Source of the DNA: Volvox africanus
Taxonomy: Eukaryota; Chlorophyta; Chlorophyceae; Chlamydomonadales; Volvocaceae
Length of the DNA: 64,000 nt
NCBI GenBank assembly: GCA_030268105.1
Contig: BSDZ01000086.1
Coordinates: forward strand, 3,488,501-3,552,500
Reading direction: 5' to 3'
Notes under the pieces: model-generated
What the model was told of the DNA's origin: nothing
Seen by the model: the letters and a program-made list of their open reading frames with translations, nothing else
Database searches by the model: none
Shown: positions 34,288 to 47,316 of the stretch, piece after piece
How the letters are laid out: each line of letters starts with the position of its first letter
Numbering within the stretch: position 1 is the first letter of the stretch
Made by a program: the position numbers and the translations under genes

Positions 34288-37200
34288 TTAATGCTCTTTG
34301 CGCGCCCGCTTCCTGTCCCGCTGCCCAGACATGAGGTCGTCCAGCCTCTCCCTCAAAATGGGGTACACCTTGATAAAATTTAGGAAGCTGGCTGGCGCCA
34401 TTTGCCCGACCTGGAGGTGTGAAGGATGAACAGGACTACACGTGAGCGGCGGCTTACGTACATATAATTTTAATCACCTGGGCATGTATGCAAGAGGCGA
34501 CTTGTGCATGTCATTGACATGACGAGTGAGGGCACAAGGCGGCGAAGAAAACATCTCACAAGCTCGTGCCACGAGATGAAACTGGGAAGGAAGATGAATT
34601 AGTATTAGCAGAAAAGAAAGGAGGAGCGCCGCCGGCGTGTTTACAGCATGACCGAGATGTGTTCCAAAACCCCTTATATCAGAAGCGGTGTCACACCTGC
34701 ATCTCCTCGAAGACTTCCATGCTGAAGGTCTTGGCGTTCGCTTCTCGCATGTTCAGCTTGGCCACCAGGTACTGCTCCATGTTGCCCATTGATATAGAGC
34801 CCCCAGAAGATTTCTTGTCCATGGCTTCGATCTCCGTGAACATCTTATGGCCATCCTGAAGGAGCGCCACCTGTTAAAGTGGTGCATCAAGGGAAGCGTA
34901 AGGAATAGCAGTTGAGAAAGGGAAAGGGGGCGGGGCCCCGTGGCCTGCATGGGGCAGGGAGCGTGCTTACGGGGGAGGGTTTTCCGCGGCAAACCAAAAG
35001 AGCCCGCAGACCGAGACCAGTTTGGGTGCATAACGCGGTGGCAGATAGGGAAATCATCTGGGGATACCCCTCTTCCTGCAAGCTTCCCTTTTCTGTATAG
35101 CCTTGCTCCAACAATCACGCCCCCGTAAAACATACTTTTCCCATCCCTTCATGCTTCCATCCATGCCATCGTACCTTGCCGATTCCGACCTGGTCCAATC
35201 CGAATCGCGTCTGAAGATCGTGCTCACGCAGCTTGAGAAGTTTGGACGAGCTTACACCCCGAGTCACGAAGGGCTTGGGGTCCAGTTGCAACGAGCTGAG
35301 CGCCGCCGCCGTCAGAGGCCCATCGCCCCAATCCCCAAAGGGCTTGTACTCCAAGTCCAGTTCGTCCAGCAGCCTCAAAATATGCGCGGCCTTGGACTGC
35401 AGGTGCAAAGCGGAAATACGGAGTAGAAAGGCAATAGCGCAACTTCCGGTACCATTCTATCGACCGAACCCGGCCAGGCTACGAGGAATCTTCAATGACG
35501 GTAGTTCGTGAATTTGGGCTAATGATCTTCCAGATCATGTCACCGGGCTCACATTTCAGGTCCCCTTTACATGCAAATGCTGCAGATGGCGCAAAAAACT
35601 TCGCAGATATATGCAGAGCGGGTGCGCAGAGACACGAGCCCGCAGCCTTCAGCATACCTTCATGTCCTCCCACCGCATCAGCTGCTTCACTGCAGCTGCC
35701 GCGCCCAGGTGCACCAGCACCTGCAAGCTCTCAAATGGTCCCGCCGCCAGGTTCATTAGCAACTGGAGCTGCAAGGGAACTGCCGCCCGCAGGTCAGCCA
35801 CCACCTTTCTTGTGACAAGGTACGTATGTCCTGATGGGGTAGCAGGGCGGTGGTTGAGAAGAGTAGGCTAGCGAGCGAATGAACCGGGAAAGGGCATACT
35901 AATTAAACCTCCGGAGCAGCCAATCACAGGAAAGTCAAAATGATAACGGTGGAGGAGCTTTCATTACGAAGGGGCAAGATCGAAATAGGGTACGGGAGTG
36001 GTTGCCGAGAGAGACCAAATGAGCGCCTTACCAGGAGGACACGGCAAGCAACACTCACCCTAACCCTTAAAGAGAGGATACTGTACGCGCAGGATGATAC
36101 CGCAAGCACTACATACTTGCTGCCCATGACGGAACATCAGCAACTTAAGCATAACTATCATGATATACATAGACTACACCTAGGCCAAAATTGCTCCCGA
36201 GGCGAGTTGGGCTCACTGAGATGGATTGAAGGCCGATACAGCAATGTTATCAAAGCAACAAGTATTCCCCGTCCAGCCACGCGGCGATTCGCGTCACTGA
36301 CCTGTCGAGCGCAGTCCTGACCCGAGGCCCTCAGGGGTGATGGGTTCCGTGTAGCACGGCTCCATCGCATTGACGGCCACCAGGACTGCGTCCGCTGAGC
36401 GGCCCAGTAGCGTGACAAGCTTGATCAGCAGGTCACTGTTCAGCACCTCTGCCAGCTGCACATCGTTGCTCCTGAGCCTGGCACCGAGTACCTGTCAAGG
36501 CGACCAGCCCGGAATTGGTATGGCATGTGGGACACTGTTTAAACCACGCATAGGTATATAGAGCACACACATGACCAACAGCGAAGGAAGCTGGCCTGAC
36601 GGGTGCACAAATACGTGAGCAAAACACGTCATAGCCGTACCCATACGGCTTTCTCAGTCCGACAAATTCAAGGAGATGGCTAAAGCCTCCGAGGCTTCTG
36701 CGCACCTTGCTCAGGAAGCCAGCAGCACACAAGCCCCCGTGCAGAATCCGCGCGTCCTTGACCTCGCCGGCGGCAGCGTGTCTGCACGCCAGGTCCACCA
36801 TCTCACTCATGGGCCCCGTGACCTCGTCGCCACACAGCGCTGGGGACAGCGGTACGTCCGCCTTGCAGGACAGGTGCAAGGCGACCTGCGTACGAAATGG
36901 AGGAGTTCATTGATGTGGGTTCATATGTGGGTTTGAAAGCCTTCCACAGCACACTAGGACAACGGCATGTTTTCCATGACGATGGTAGCAACAACCAAAG
37001 GTAAATAAGTACCCAAACCTTCCCGGCCCCTCCACCGTCCACCCTCGCACCTGCGCCGCCGCAGTCGCCACTTTGTAGCCTTCTCCGGCCGCATGGGCCA
37101 GACCGGCCCTCACGGCGACCCCAAGCAGCTTGAGCCCCTGATCCGACAGCGGCATCTCGCCCGTGGAGGATGTCGCCACTGTCGCGAGGAGATGCAGGAG

Positions 37201-39555
37201 CGGTTCGAGGATCTCCGTATTGCACGATGGCAGTTGCGGAGCGTGTACTGAGGACTCCATCTCAGCACTTTGGGAGCACGGATCTGCGGGTTGCAGAGTA
37301 ACATTGTTTCACAGCCCAAATGAATGGTGTGGAGAGGCGGGGATGGACAGAGGCTACAGTTGTAACCAGTAGCGGCTGCTGCAGTGCTGCCATGATGGCG
37401 GGGGGATCAAAGCTGTAAAGCTAAAGTCGATGCCAGATTAGGAACTCAGTTCATTCCACGCGAGTAGACATCAACACATCTACGGCATCGGTACAGCAAG
37501 CCGCTCCCTACCTCCCCCGCAGCTGCTCACCCTGAACTCCTTGTACCAGCCACTCATGCAAATAGAAGGCGAGGAGGTCCGTCACTGTGCCCAAGCCTTG
37601 CAGACGGATGGTATCCGCCACCTTTGGGGAAGAGGAGGCAGCGGACGACAGCACCTCAGCTGCCATTCCGCGCACGGACATGTCCAGAATTCCCTGGTTG
37701 AGCAGTTCAAGCAGCCGCTGCACCCCTTGGTTCTTTTCAAATTCAAGTCGTTGTGCCGGCACCTGCAAACCGTAGGACAGAGCAGCACCTCGTATGCGTC
37801 ATCAACTAGGGACTGACAAAATGAAGCATGATATGCAGCGAAGGAGGCGAAAGGTGTGTACATGTCCCCGTGCAGGAACCGGCAATGACCAAGTTCCATG
37901 TCCCCCACACCCGTACGATGGATAGGTGCGAATCTAGTGTGCGCGTCTCTTATTTGGCAAGACGATTACGTCTTATTCGCAGCGGATTGTTCATTTCAGC
38001 CATCAATCAAATGTGTGTAATATATAAAAAGTATAATGTAAAACAATGTATACATATATGTTGCCGTGTGTTGCCGTATATTGCCGTGAATTGCTGTGTT
38101 TATTTATATGTATATATATCGGCCGTAACTAAGGAACAGAAGAGGCAATCGTCATGAAGCGTATCTGTTGAAAATCTATACCTCTGAACCCTGCGCCCTC
38201 AACACTCACACATACCTGCAGGACCATGACGGAAAGGAGGGCCATGGCACCACGGACGAGCGACTGCTGCTGAGGGCACTCCTCCACGAGCTGCAAGCAC
38301 AGCGCCGTAACTCCGCACTTGTCCAAACTGCGGCACATTTTCGTACCCCCAGCTGTCGCCATGGTATTGAAGAAGCCCAACATGCCCCGGGCCAACTCGC
38401 AGTTGGCAGCCGCTGACGGGGTTGTGTTGCGGGCTTGCTTACCCCAGCCTTGAACCATCTTCACAAGCTTGCCAATAATGTACGTGGAATGCTTCAGCTG
38501 GTCCAACAACTCCGAGGTCTTCTCCGCAAACAACTCGCACAGTAAGCCCATAGCGGCTATCGCCAGGTCGTTCTGTCGTGCACACATTAACACAAGCATG
38601 TAATCCAGCAGGCACCGACGGAACCAAAGAAAGCTGCTGCGAAAAGTTGCGATGACGATGTCGCAGTTTTCCGCATGACGCCTACATAGCGTACTCAGAG
38701 CTTCTGCAGCAGCTATCTGCACCTGCACGTTCAAAATTCAGGAAAAATATCGTCGCGGCAGGTAACGAGGAAATATTAGGAACGTTGCTTTGCGCCCGGC
38801 TTCCCCCGCCAGAGCCGAGGGGGGTTGAAACAGAGCCCCGGTTTCGAAACTTACCGTCGAACGGCCAGATTGTAAGCAAACACATACGTCTCCTGTTACG
38901 TGACCTCGGCCCAGCGCGCTCTGCATTCGCCTGCCTTGGCCAGCCAAGTGGGCGATGTGCCGAAGCACGCGTTCTCTATCGGCGGAGTTGGCCGATTTTA
39001 AGACGCGTCGCATGTCGTCCATGACATACTGGGGTGGCTCTCCTTTTTTGGGGTCCCAACTCAAGTACCCCTGTGTGGTGCGTTCAGCATACCCCCCCAC
39101 AGGTCACTCCGTTTGTGCAACAGCAGCAGGTACGCGCAGAGATGTAATAAAACAGGTCCGCCTATGTTTGCCTCACCTTGCCATGGAACCAACGAGTAAC
39201 TGCACTAGGTAGAATTTTCATGGTGGATGTCAACGAGCTGTCAAAAGTTCAAGATATCAAGTTATACCAAAATTGAGAAGGTCTCTTAAAACACTATTAT
39301 CGAAACGTATTTTATATCAAAGGGTTCACGCTCCAGGATGTTCCGAGCCCCAACGACATTCGTACCATTCGTAGACACGCTCAATTCATTGCCATGACTA
39401 ATATCAAGCGATAGTATGGCACGAATCGTTGGAAGGTTTGCTGAGAAGTGCTGAGGATTAACCTCTGTGTACCCGAACAAAGCCGAAAGGTACGCTCGAA
39501 ACGGGTCCGATGCTCCTTGGTGAGCAAGGGCGTTTGAGGAAGCCAGGACGGCCAT
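34288..39555 (-). CDS. ARM/HEAT-like repeat protein with degenerate EF-hand-like C-terminus
   Basis: Twelve exons join without phase conflict: 39330-39555, 39177-39199 (23-nt microexon), 38855-39070, 38216-38722, 37531-37762, 37051-37247, 36706-36885, 36302-36491, 35658-35830, 35175-35396, 34697-34870, 34288-34410. They give 820 aa from an ATG. Most of the protein is alpha-solenoid-like, with repeats such as VQIAAAEALSTLCRRHAEN, NDLAIAAMGLLCELFAEK and GVQRLLELLNQG. Near the C-terminus FTEIEAMDKKSSGGSIS resembles an EF-hand loop with an irregular spacing, so calcium binding is doubtful. The tail is basic (QRDRKRARKEH). There is no signal peptide or membrane segment. Such proteins are usually protein-binding scaffolds. 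I cannot name a specific orthologue. The large exon 38216-38722 may hide a further intron near codon 25. Confidence 0.8.
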
Positions 39556-41054
39556 GCTTCAACATAAGGCTAATATGCGCACTAACGGTGAATAGGGCGA
39601 CCCCACGGCCAACGCTGAATTCAGCAGATTGTGCACCAGGATACGGCGCAATGCCAGGGAAGCTTGTCGCGTCCAGCTATTTAAAGTATTATAAAGATGA
39701 ATGCAAGGACAATCCGAAAGAATTCCATTACAGCCCCCTACCCAAACAGTGATGTGGTGGGCGCAGCAACGTCGCTTACATGCTTGCTGAAGGATCAGAT
39801 GCGTTCCCTAATACGTAATCCGCACCATAATGGCGCATGTGGCGCGCAGACCTTTATCCAGACGCTTGCCTTGGGCACTTTGGTCCACCCCCCCTCGCTA
39901 CCTCAGCGGCGACTTTGTACGTTTGCAGCTTAATATGGGCACCGTGATGGGCATGGGCATGGGTGGTCCTGGTCTTCAATTGTTTCATGTTCCGCATGCG
40001 TCAAAAGCGCCACTTAACATAGCTCACTGCTGTAGGAGTTCGTAGAGTACCCAGTTTCCCACTCCGTGGTCATTAGGTGGACGCCCCCTGTGGGCGATGA
40101 TGGGCGATGATGGACGCCCCCTGCGGCTCATTCTTGTCTAAAGCCGGTAAAGCTGGATATTCCCAGCCAAGAACAGTAGGAAGGAGTCCCAGGACTGTAT
40201 TACGAATGTAATAGGAATTGGGATACATCGGACCACATGTTAGGCCCCAAGATTTTGACTGTAGACAGCCGGCATGCTTCTGTCAAACCCGTTAGATTGA
40301 GTTGTACGTGGGCGGTAGTATCCACGTAATCCACGTGCCTCCGTAAGAAACCCCAGCTCCCCCGCTGGGCATTATATGGACAGGACGGCCCGGAAGCCAT
40401 GTAAGAGCACACATAACCCAACCCAACCCTCCACCATACGTCTGCAAACGCGTGCTCTGGGTGTGCGATCCCTCGCACGGGTTTTCATGTGTGCTTACCC
40501 GTTATCATTTTATTACAGATCTCGTGTATAGGTATAGATCGTGTATAGATCTCGTGTATATGTACTGTTATGATTTTGGTCACACCGGTCGTTTGTTCGG
40601 ATGTTTGGATGATTCCACCGTTTCAAAAGACATCTTCATCAATTTACATGCATGCTCATTCGACTTCTGTAAGATAGTTAACAAGCGAAGTCCTGTTTCG
40701 GTTTCTTGATTGAATTTCTTGGGTTCGCTTCCGTATTTTTATTTTCACAATTACCCGGGTAATCGTGTTTGATCTCAGTCCTCCGTCTTCGCAAGACCCT
40801 GTCACCTACACCTCCCATAAAACTTAAAACAGAGCGGCAATACCAATCCTTGCCCCTTCCTCTTGATGATAAGAACGGCTAATAATGATTTGCATTTGCG
40901 CGAGGGAGGCGACACGGATGAGGCGCAACGCAACTTCACAGCGTTACAGGTTGTTGCACTCACCAGTGAACGGAAAACGCTTTCCGTACAACTACCCTTG
41001 GGAAAACCCATTTCCGCCCATAAGCTTTCAACCGCGGCCAGAGTGACACTAGCT
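39556..41054. other. Intergenic region between ARM and MAK11 genes
   Basis: No gene was recognised. It should hold the ARM gene promoter and the MAK11 3' UTR. A direct repeat of GATGATGG/ACGCCCCCTG-type sequence is visible near 40080-40125. Confidence 0.5.
40944..40948 (-). terminator. TGTAA poly(A) signal for the MAK11 gene
   Basis: TGTAA on the minus strand lies about 107 bases after the stop codon. TGTAA is the usual poly(A) signal of Chlamydomonas and Volvox. Confidence 0.55.
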
Positions 41055-41688
41055 TTACCCAGATTGCTTCTTGTGCCTCCCGACGCCGCCTCGTACTCCG
41101 TCGGCCTTCGTTGGCCCTGCACCTAAGGGGTTCTGCATGCTGCCGCCTCTATCGGCCTGGCGCCCATGACCACCGTTGGGCTTCTTCACCCCTCGCTGCT
41201 GCCCCTTACGTCCTTGACCACCTTTCGGTGCCTTCTCACAAACCACGGCCTGTGAAGATGGTTGCTGTGGCCTCTTCTGCTTCTGCAGCAGTAGCTGCTG
41301 CTTCTGGCCGCTTTTCCCCACCCCGCCACCCCTCCCCCGGTACCCGCGCTGCCCGCCCTCCTCGCCCCCCTCACGCGAGCGCTGTTTGCCCCATATCTGC
41401 GCCCTGTCAAGACTCGGTAAGACGCTCCTAGGAGCCTCCTCCAGCTCCTCTTCTGTCGCTGCACCGTCGCTGTCACCATCATTAGCGCTGCTGCTACCGC
41501 CATCATCAAAGTCAACAGTGCCGTTGCCGTTCACCTCTTCCTCCGCCTCCTTATCCTCTTTCTCGCCGTCGCCATCATCGCCGTCACTATCCGCCGGCAC
41601 AACCTCAAATCCAGGGTCGTCTAGCCTGAAGTGATCGCGCCCTCCCTGCTGGCCCCGGCCGCTTACTTTGCTACCGCACCTGACCTTC

Positions 41689-41729
<41 letters not shown>

Positions 41730-44700
41730 TTGTTGTTCGGATTTGTGCGGCTTACGTTCGACAGCCGGTTTCGTCCCCACCTGCTTCACGGCAGGCGCTG
41801 CTGCCGTTTGCACTTTTGCAGAAGTGGCCGCCCTGACCCAGTCCTCCTGCAGCGTTGAAGATCATGTCGCTCGAGCGTCACATGTGCACGAACCAGGAAA
41901 ATACACGGCAGCTACGGCAATCCACTGCCCTGACTTCGTTCTGTAACTCCCAACTCCAAAAAGGGTCCTGTAGGATACGCCTTAGAGAGTATCTCCCCTC
42001 CCCCGTCAGAGCTCTATTCATAATCAGTATGACCTACGTACCTACTTTGCGGCCACTCTGGGTGCAGCCTCCGCCGCAGCCCGGTAGCCACATGCGATCC
42101 CTTGTAAAGGCTGAGCTGCTGTGCCTCCTAAGCCCCAACCCATCCTGCGCCACCTTACCTGTCTCCCTGATGCATCCCCGGATGTAACGTCTTTCTTCTG
42201 CTTCTTAGCAGGCGGTGCCTCCCCTTCCGCTGCCGCCTTCGTGGGGGGTTTCGAGCCCCGCTGCAGCGCACCCGCGTCCGGATCCACCGCGACCAGGCAC
42301 GTCAGACGGGCATTCGTTGATACCTGTGCCGTACAGACCGCCGGCGCTGCCTCCGGGGCGGCACCGGCAGGGCCGCCGAGGCGCCTGGTGTCCCACAGCT
42401 TAATCGCTCCGTCGCTGGAAGCTGTGGCCAGGTAGGCCGGAAGCTTCCCGGAGCCTGTGGGGAGGGGGACCATGTAGTGCGTTACGAAAGAGAGCCCATG
42501 CCAAGGGGGCCAGAGGAGGCAGAGGGCAATCGAACAAAGCAGCAGCGATCGTCCAGTGGGAAAAGAAACACCTTTCGAGAGCTCCAAACCGGGCGTGCGG
42601 CGCCCAAGCAGCCATGCAGCGTTTCTCATGTCCTTGTTGGCATTACTGTATTACATGTTCGTAGTTATTGTCATAGCCGGTACTTTTAAGTACTTTTGTT
42701 TTTGTCCATCCAAAACATACGAAGCCCTCTCAGCCATCAACGCTCCGAAACCGCATGGCGCCAGCTGCCATCCGCCTTCTAAGTGTACCCCCAGGGTTCT
42801 CTGGTTGCCTTACCCGCTTGCAAGATGGCCATGCCGCGCACTCGGTTGGTGTGCGCACGCTCCCATCCTCCCACCACGCCGCTGGTACGCACATCCCACA
42901 CCCGCACACTGCCGTCCTCCAGCCCCAGCAACACTAAGCTGTCGTCCTGAGAGGCGCAGCAAAGGATGCGGCGAGGGGCGGAGTAGGCCGCCAGCAGCGC
43001 GCCTGAGGTGCTGTGTATGTGGAAGGGACGGGCATAGACGCGGAGGGGGATGCGTAATGTGAAGGGACTGTGGATGCTAAGGGAGGAGGCGAAGATGACG
43101 TGTGGAAATGGAGGTGCGGTCCCCTTTCAGCAGCTATGCCTGCCAGCTGGAGCTAAGCTTCGGATTTCAGCACCCCCTTCGCCCGCAACTCCCGGCCAAT
43201 CGTTATCCATGCGACATGCGACTCCAAAGGACCGGGTGGAAGAGACCCGGGTTAACAAGACCACTATTACTTCGGTCGCTCACATCTCCCCATCCAGATA
43301 ATGCTTGTGTTGAGGGTCATCTTCGCAGGATAAGGGGGCACCAAGCGGCCGGAGAAGGAAGGATGCACTCTTCCAGAGGGATGCGGGAGGAAGCGCTTCG
43401 CCGGGGGTACGAAGATGCGGCACAAAGAGGAGCGGAGGTACATAGGCTGTATACTGTGCAACTGCGGCCGTAAGGCACTCTCCCGCTCCCCTTATCCATG
43501 TTCCATGCTTTCTATCCACTACCTCCGCCATAGGGTACGTTTCGACCTTTCTGGTCGTAGAACGTGGTAGGCGCGAAGCCCTCGTGTGCGACAGAGCCTG
43601 GTGTCTTGGAAGATGGATGCGGACTTGTTCCAGGGTCGTTCCAGGGCCCGGGCCATTATTACCGCCCCACACAATCACTCCTCCCAACATCCCACTACCG
43701 GTGGCCATCATTATCCATCGACTGATCCACCTCGCTTAGGTGCCCCATGCCCCGTGCCATCCCGCCACCTCCATGCCCTGAGTCTCGTGTGGTGCTCCGC
43801 ACCTGTGGACTGTGATGCGGTTACTGCTGATGAGCGAGTAGGCCTCCCCCGATTGCAGGAAGCCCACCCAGTCGGCCTCCGACTCCAATGGGGCCGTGTA
43901 GCTGGTGCGGCCCTTGGACAGATTCCACATCCGGATAGCTTTGTCCCTGGATCCAGATCCAGATCCAAGTGGGCATGACAGGTACTCAGGATCCAAGACT
44001 TGTGTGCCTAAGGTGGATTCCAGCACTTACAGAACTGACCCCTGGCCAACGCGCTGCTCCTCCTGGCGGACGTCTGTATTTCACAGACAGCAGGGATAGA
44101 CACCAGAACTCGCCACCGCCGAACCAAAGGCTGCCGGCGACCTCTGGCGCCCGGCGGCCGGTGCCCAGGTCAACTAATGGAAGCTGCCTGGCGCCACACG
44201 CACCGATTTCAGACCATCCCCCCTACTGCCACTGACCTCCGGTTACAAGCACCCGCCTGCTGCCCTGCAAATCGTTACCCGCATTCCAAACACACCTTAC
44301 GTGGATCCACACACAGACACAGACACAGACACACAAACGAGCTGAAACATTTAAAGCTATTACTTTTACTGGCGCACCTGGCCACTGACAACGCCAACCG
44401 ACCACTGCGGTGGACCGCAAGACTGTTGACGGAGGCCTTATGGCCGCGCATCACCTGAGCTCGAGAGTTACGGTAAAACAAAACGAGGCGAGCAGTAACA
44501 CAGATATGTGTGTGTATGTGTGTGAGAAATGGGGGAGCTATAGCCGGTGCCAAACACAAGACATAGCACGCGATAGATGCCTGAATGGAGGATATGAATG
44601 AGCGTCCCCGCTCAGGTAGGCCGGAAGGCAGGCAGGCAGGAAGGGATGGAAAGCGATATGCCACCTGGTAGAGACAGAGAAAGACTTAAGTTTAACTCCC

Positions 44701-46252
44701 GAGCAACATGACAATTACAAACGCGTAACGAAGTGCCCGTATGCCGACAAACGAATGTTGCGGCTCCCGGAAGAACTACTCTGTCCTGTTTGGAGTGTGG
44801 AGAGTCTCTCACCTTCAAATGCTCCCAGTCCTTACATCTCCAGATGTTAATAGCGCCATCCGCACTTCCACTCAGCATGTGGCTAGGAGCGGACCGCGAC
44901 TGGGAGGAGGGGCAAGGGGATATGGGGGGGAGCGGGGCATGGAGGTTGGGACCGACCACAGCGGATGGAGCAGGAGCTGAAAGGACTGCCGTCCTATGCC
45001 TATGGGACGCGCTCACAGCGGATAGAGGGATGATAACCCACTAGGCAAGTTATGGATCGTGTGTAGACCTCCAGACCCGCCGCATGCGCCCACCGCAGCA
45101 CACCCGAGTGGGAAATTGATGCTGTATGATGCCCGCACCGCAGAATCGACGTACCTCTGGCATGAAGAACTCTAAGCAGGGCACGGCGCCGTCGCAGGGG
45201 TTCAAGAGGATTCCAAGATCACGCTCTGCCTACGATGCGGCCGAGACGCGGGAAGAAGGGATACTCAACACCCTGAAGGAGCTGCGGCTCCTAACCCTCG
45301 CATCCTCGGCATAGGATAAGATGGCCCCTCCCGTTGACATGCCTCAAGCCCCCTGACTTCCGTCCTTTCCTTCCCTCGGCCTTCCAAGGCCATGGGAGAA
45401 AAATGCCTCGGCACCTCTGATTCGGTGCTGCTGTGGTAAGTGCGCATATAAACCTTGAAATTACGATTTGGTTTTCCACGCAGAAACCAGTCCCACGCGA
45501 GCTTTGACGACCACCACCAGCTCTCACAACAGGGCGCCTTCCGCCTCGTAGCCACGGGCCAGCAGGCGATCAACCAGGCCTGAGATGTGTTCGCCGTACC
45601 TTCATATCGTACATGTGTATTAGATCATCTGCTCCCCCAGACGCGACGTACGGTCCAGCGGCGGCCAGGCACTTTACCGCGCTCTGAGGTGGAGAAAAGA
45701 GGGGACAACTTGTTAGGGACCGTGTGTTGGGTCCGGAACGACCGTGTGTTATTGATGGCTTGGGAAGACCATAACTCTGCAGGAATACCATGCGGGAAAC
45801 CTGGTCAAATTAATCACTTATCCAGGATTAAAAAACATTCTTACACGAAAAATTATTTTGCACAGATGGCCTCCGCTCTTAGGGGAGAATGGGTCGGCTT
45901 GCCGGTGCCACATACCCACGATATGGTAGCGTGCGGAAGTGGCACAGCCTATTTCGAGGCGTCAGCCGTTGCGACCCGTCTTCCCAGCGCCCGTCCTGGC
46001 CCCGTTGCACAGAGTAACGGGCGCTAGGTTTAGGAGGATCGCGGGCGATTGCTGCCGGGGCTGGCGCTAGAACTGCCCGCCTGCCGCAACTGCAGGGATC
46101 CCGAACGAACACACCTTATGCGCTGCAAACGTGTAGCGCTTCACAACTTCCTGGGGCTGCATGACAACAGCGCCAAAGGGGTCGAGATAGGAGACATTAA
46201 GGACTGCCGGATACCGGAAGCACGCCGCCAGCGACGACAAGCGTCGAATCAT
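41055..46252 (-). CDS. MAK11: MAK11/PAK1IP1-type WD40 protein, 60S ribosome assembly
   Basis: MAK11 (PAK1IP1) is a nucleolar WD40 protein needed for large-subunit ribosome assembly. Exons: 46115-46252, 45600-45683, 45155-45223, 44813-44899, 44378-44454, 43803-43946, 42814-43010, 42159-42454, 41055-41846, giving 627 aa from the first ATG. The internal ATG at 46162 (597 aa) is at least as likely, as homology starts there. WD repeats are clear: AVKCLAAAGPYVASGGADD..IHMYD, HMLSGSADGAINIW, GHKASVNSLAVHRSGRLALS, DKAIRMWNL, SVRVWDVR, YLATASSDGAIKLWDTR, then STNARLTCL, the family's signature after the last blade. The C-terminal 260 residues are low-complexity: a Gln run, Asp/Glu-rich tract and Lys/Arg/Gly-rich end, longer than the Lys-rich tail of animal homologues. 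It is divergent from the MATE gene, about 1.1 kb away. Confidence 0.94.
41691..41725 (-). repeat. CAG repeat encoding polyglutamine in MAK11
   Basis: About eleven pure CAG codons (CTG on the plus strand) encode the Gln run in the C-terminal tail. Pure repeats of this type are prone to length change. Confidence 0.95.
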
Positions 46253-47316
46253 ACCTGTGAGCAGTCATCCGAGGCTGAATATCCGAATATAAAACGCTCA
46301 TACGAGCCTGCAAATATGAGCATCTTGATGAAGCGCCTTGACACCGATAATGTTATGCGATTATGTGGTATAAACAGGTTTGTCACTAGAGATTGTCACA
46401 AATTAACGTGGTGTCTTCCATTACAGCCGATAGATCTAGATTTCTAAAAGAAGTGAAAACGTGCTCCACTCTGTTTGCAAATCGCGCAAGCTTTCACCTG
46501 CTTTCCTGGTGACTTTTCGCTAGCTATAATCGTGACTGAGATAGAAATGCACTGACGAAAATCAGTGTTTAATTCGTTACCAAGATTTCATGCTCGTTGT
46601 TTCTTTGCTATACGTACGTAATACCGGAATAACGACCTTCCCCTTGCGAGTTTCCGATTTTCAAGCTTCCGACCTTAGCAATCTTCCAACCTTTCGATGA
46701 TTGTGCTCCTGCATCATTACGTCAACTCTCCAAATATCATTTAAATCTTTGGCACCGATTCTGAAACCGGTTTCTTTCAGCTTATAATGTCGGTCGTCCT
46801 CTCCTTCTAGCAGTATCTGGGCTCTTAACGAAAAATGCAACCAAGATGACAAATTAAGTCAACACTGTAGATGTATCCAGCGTAAAAGTACTGACGGGCC
46901 GCGATGACGGAAGCTTCTTACCGCACTCCCGGTAGTAGAGGCCAGCTCCCGTGACGATTGTAGACGTGATTTCACCAGGAAATACACTGAGTGCTCGTTA
47001 ATGCTGCGGCCGAGCGTCAACTCATGGTTTCGGTGGGTTTACCTCCCCTTCAGCCCCTTTACTCTCACCTAGCCAGCGGGTCGGAACCGTCCGGTGCTGT
47101 CTTCTTACTATTTCCTACCTCTTACCCTCTCTCCCTGTTCCCACGTCAGCCGTAGCGATAGTGCCTGACCGCATGAGCGCCCCACCTCCGAAAAATCCTC
47201 TTGCTCAAGTTCTGTAGGGTATCACAGCCAGGCACGACTCGCCGTTCAGCCGTAACAAGCCTAAGTGCTCATGTCCCACACATTACCTCCCATAAATCCC
47301 CAGGGGCAACGGAAGG
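46253..47316. promoter_or_regulatory. Divergent intergenic region between MAK11 and MATE genes
   Basis: The two genes start on opposite strands here, so both promoters must lie in this kilobase. It is AT-richer than its flanks between 46440 and 46870. No individual element can be defended. Confidence 0.5.
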
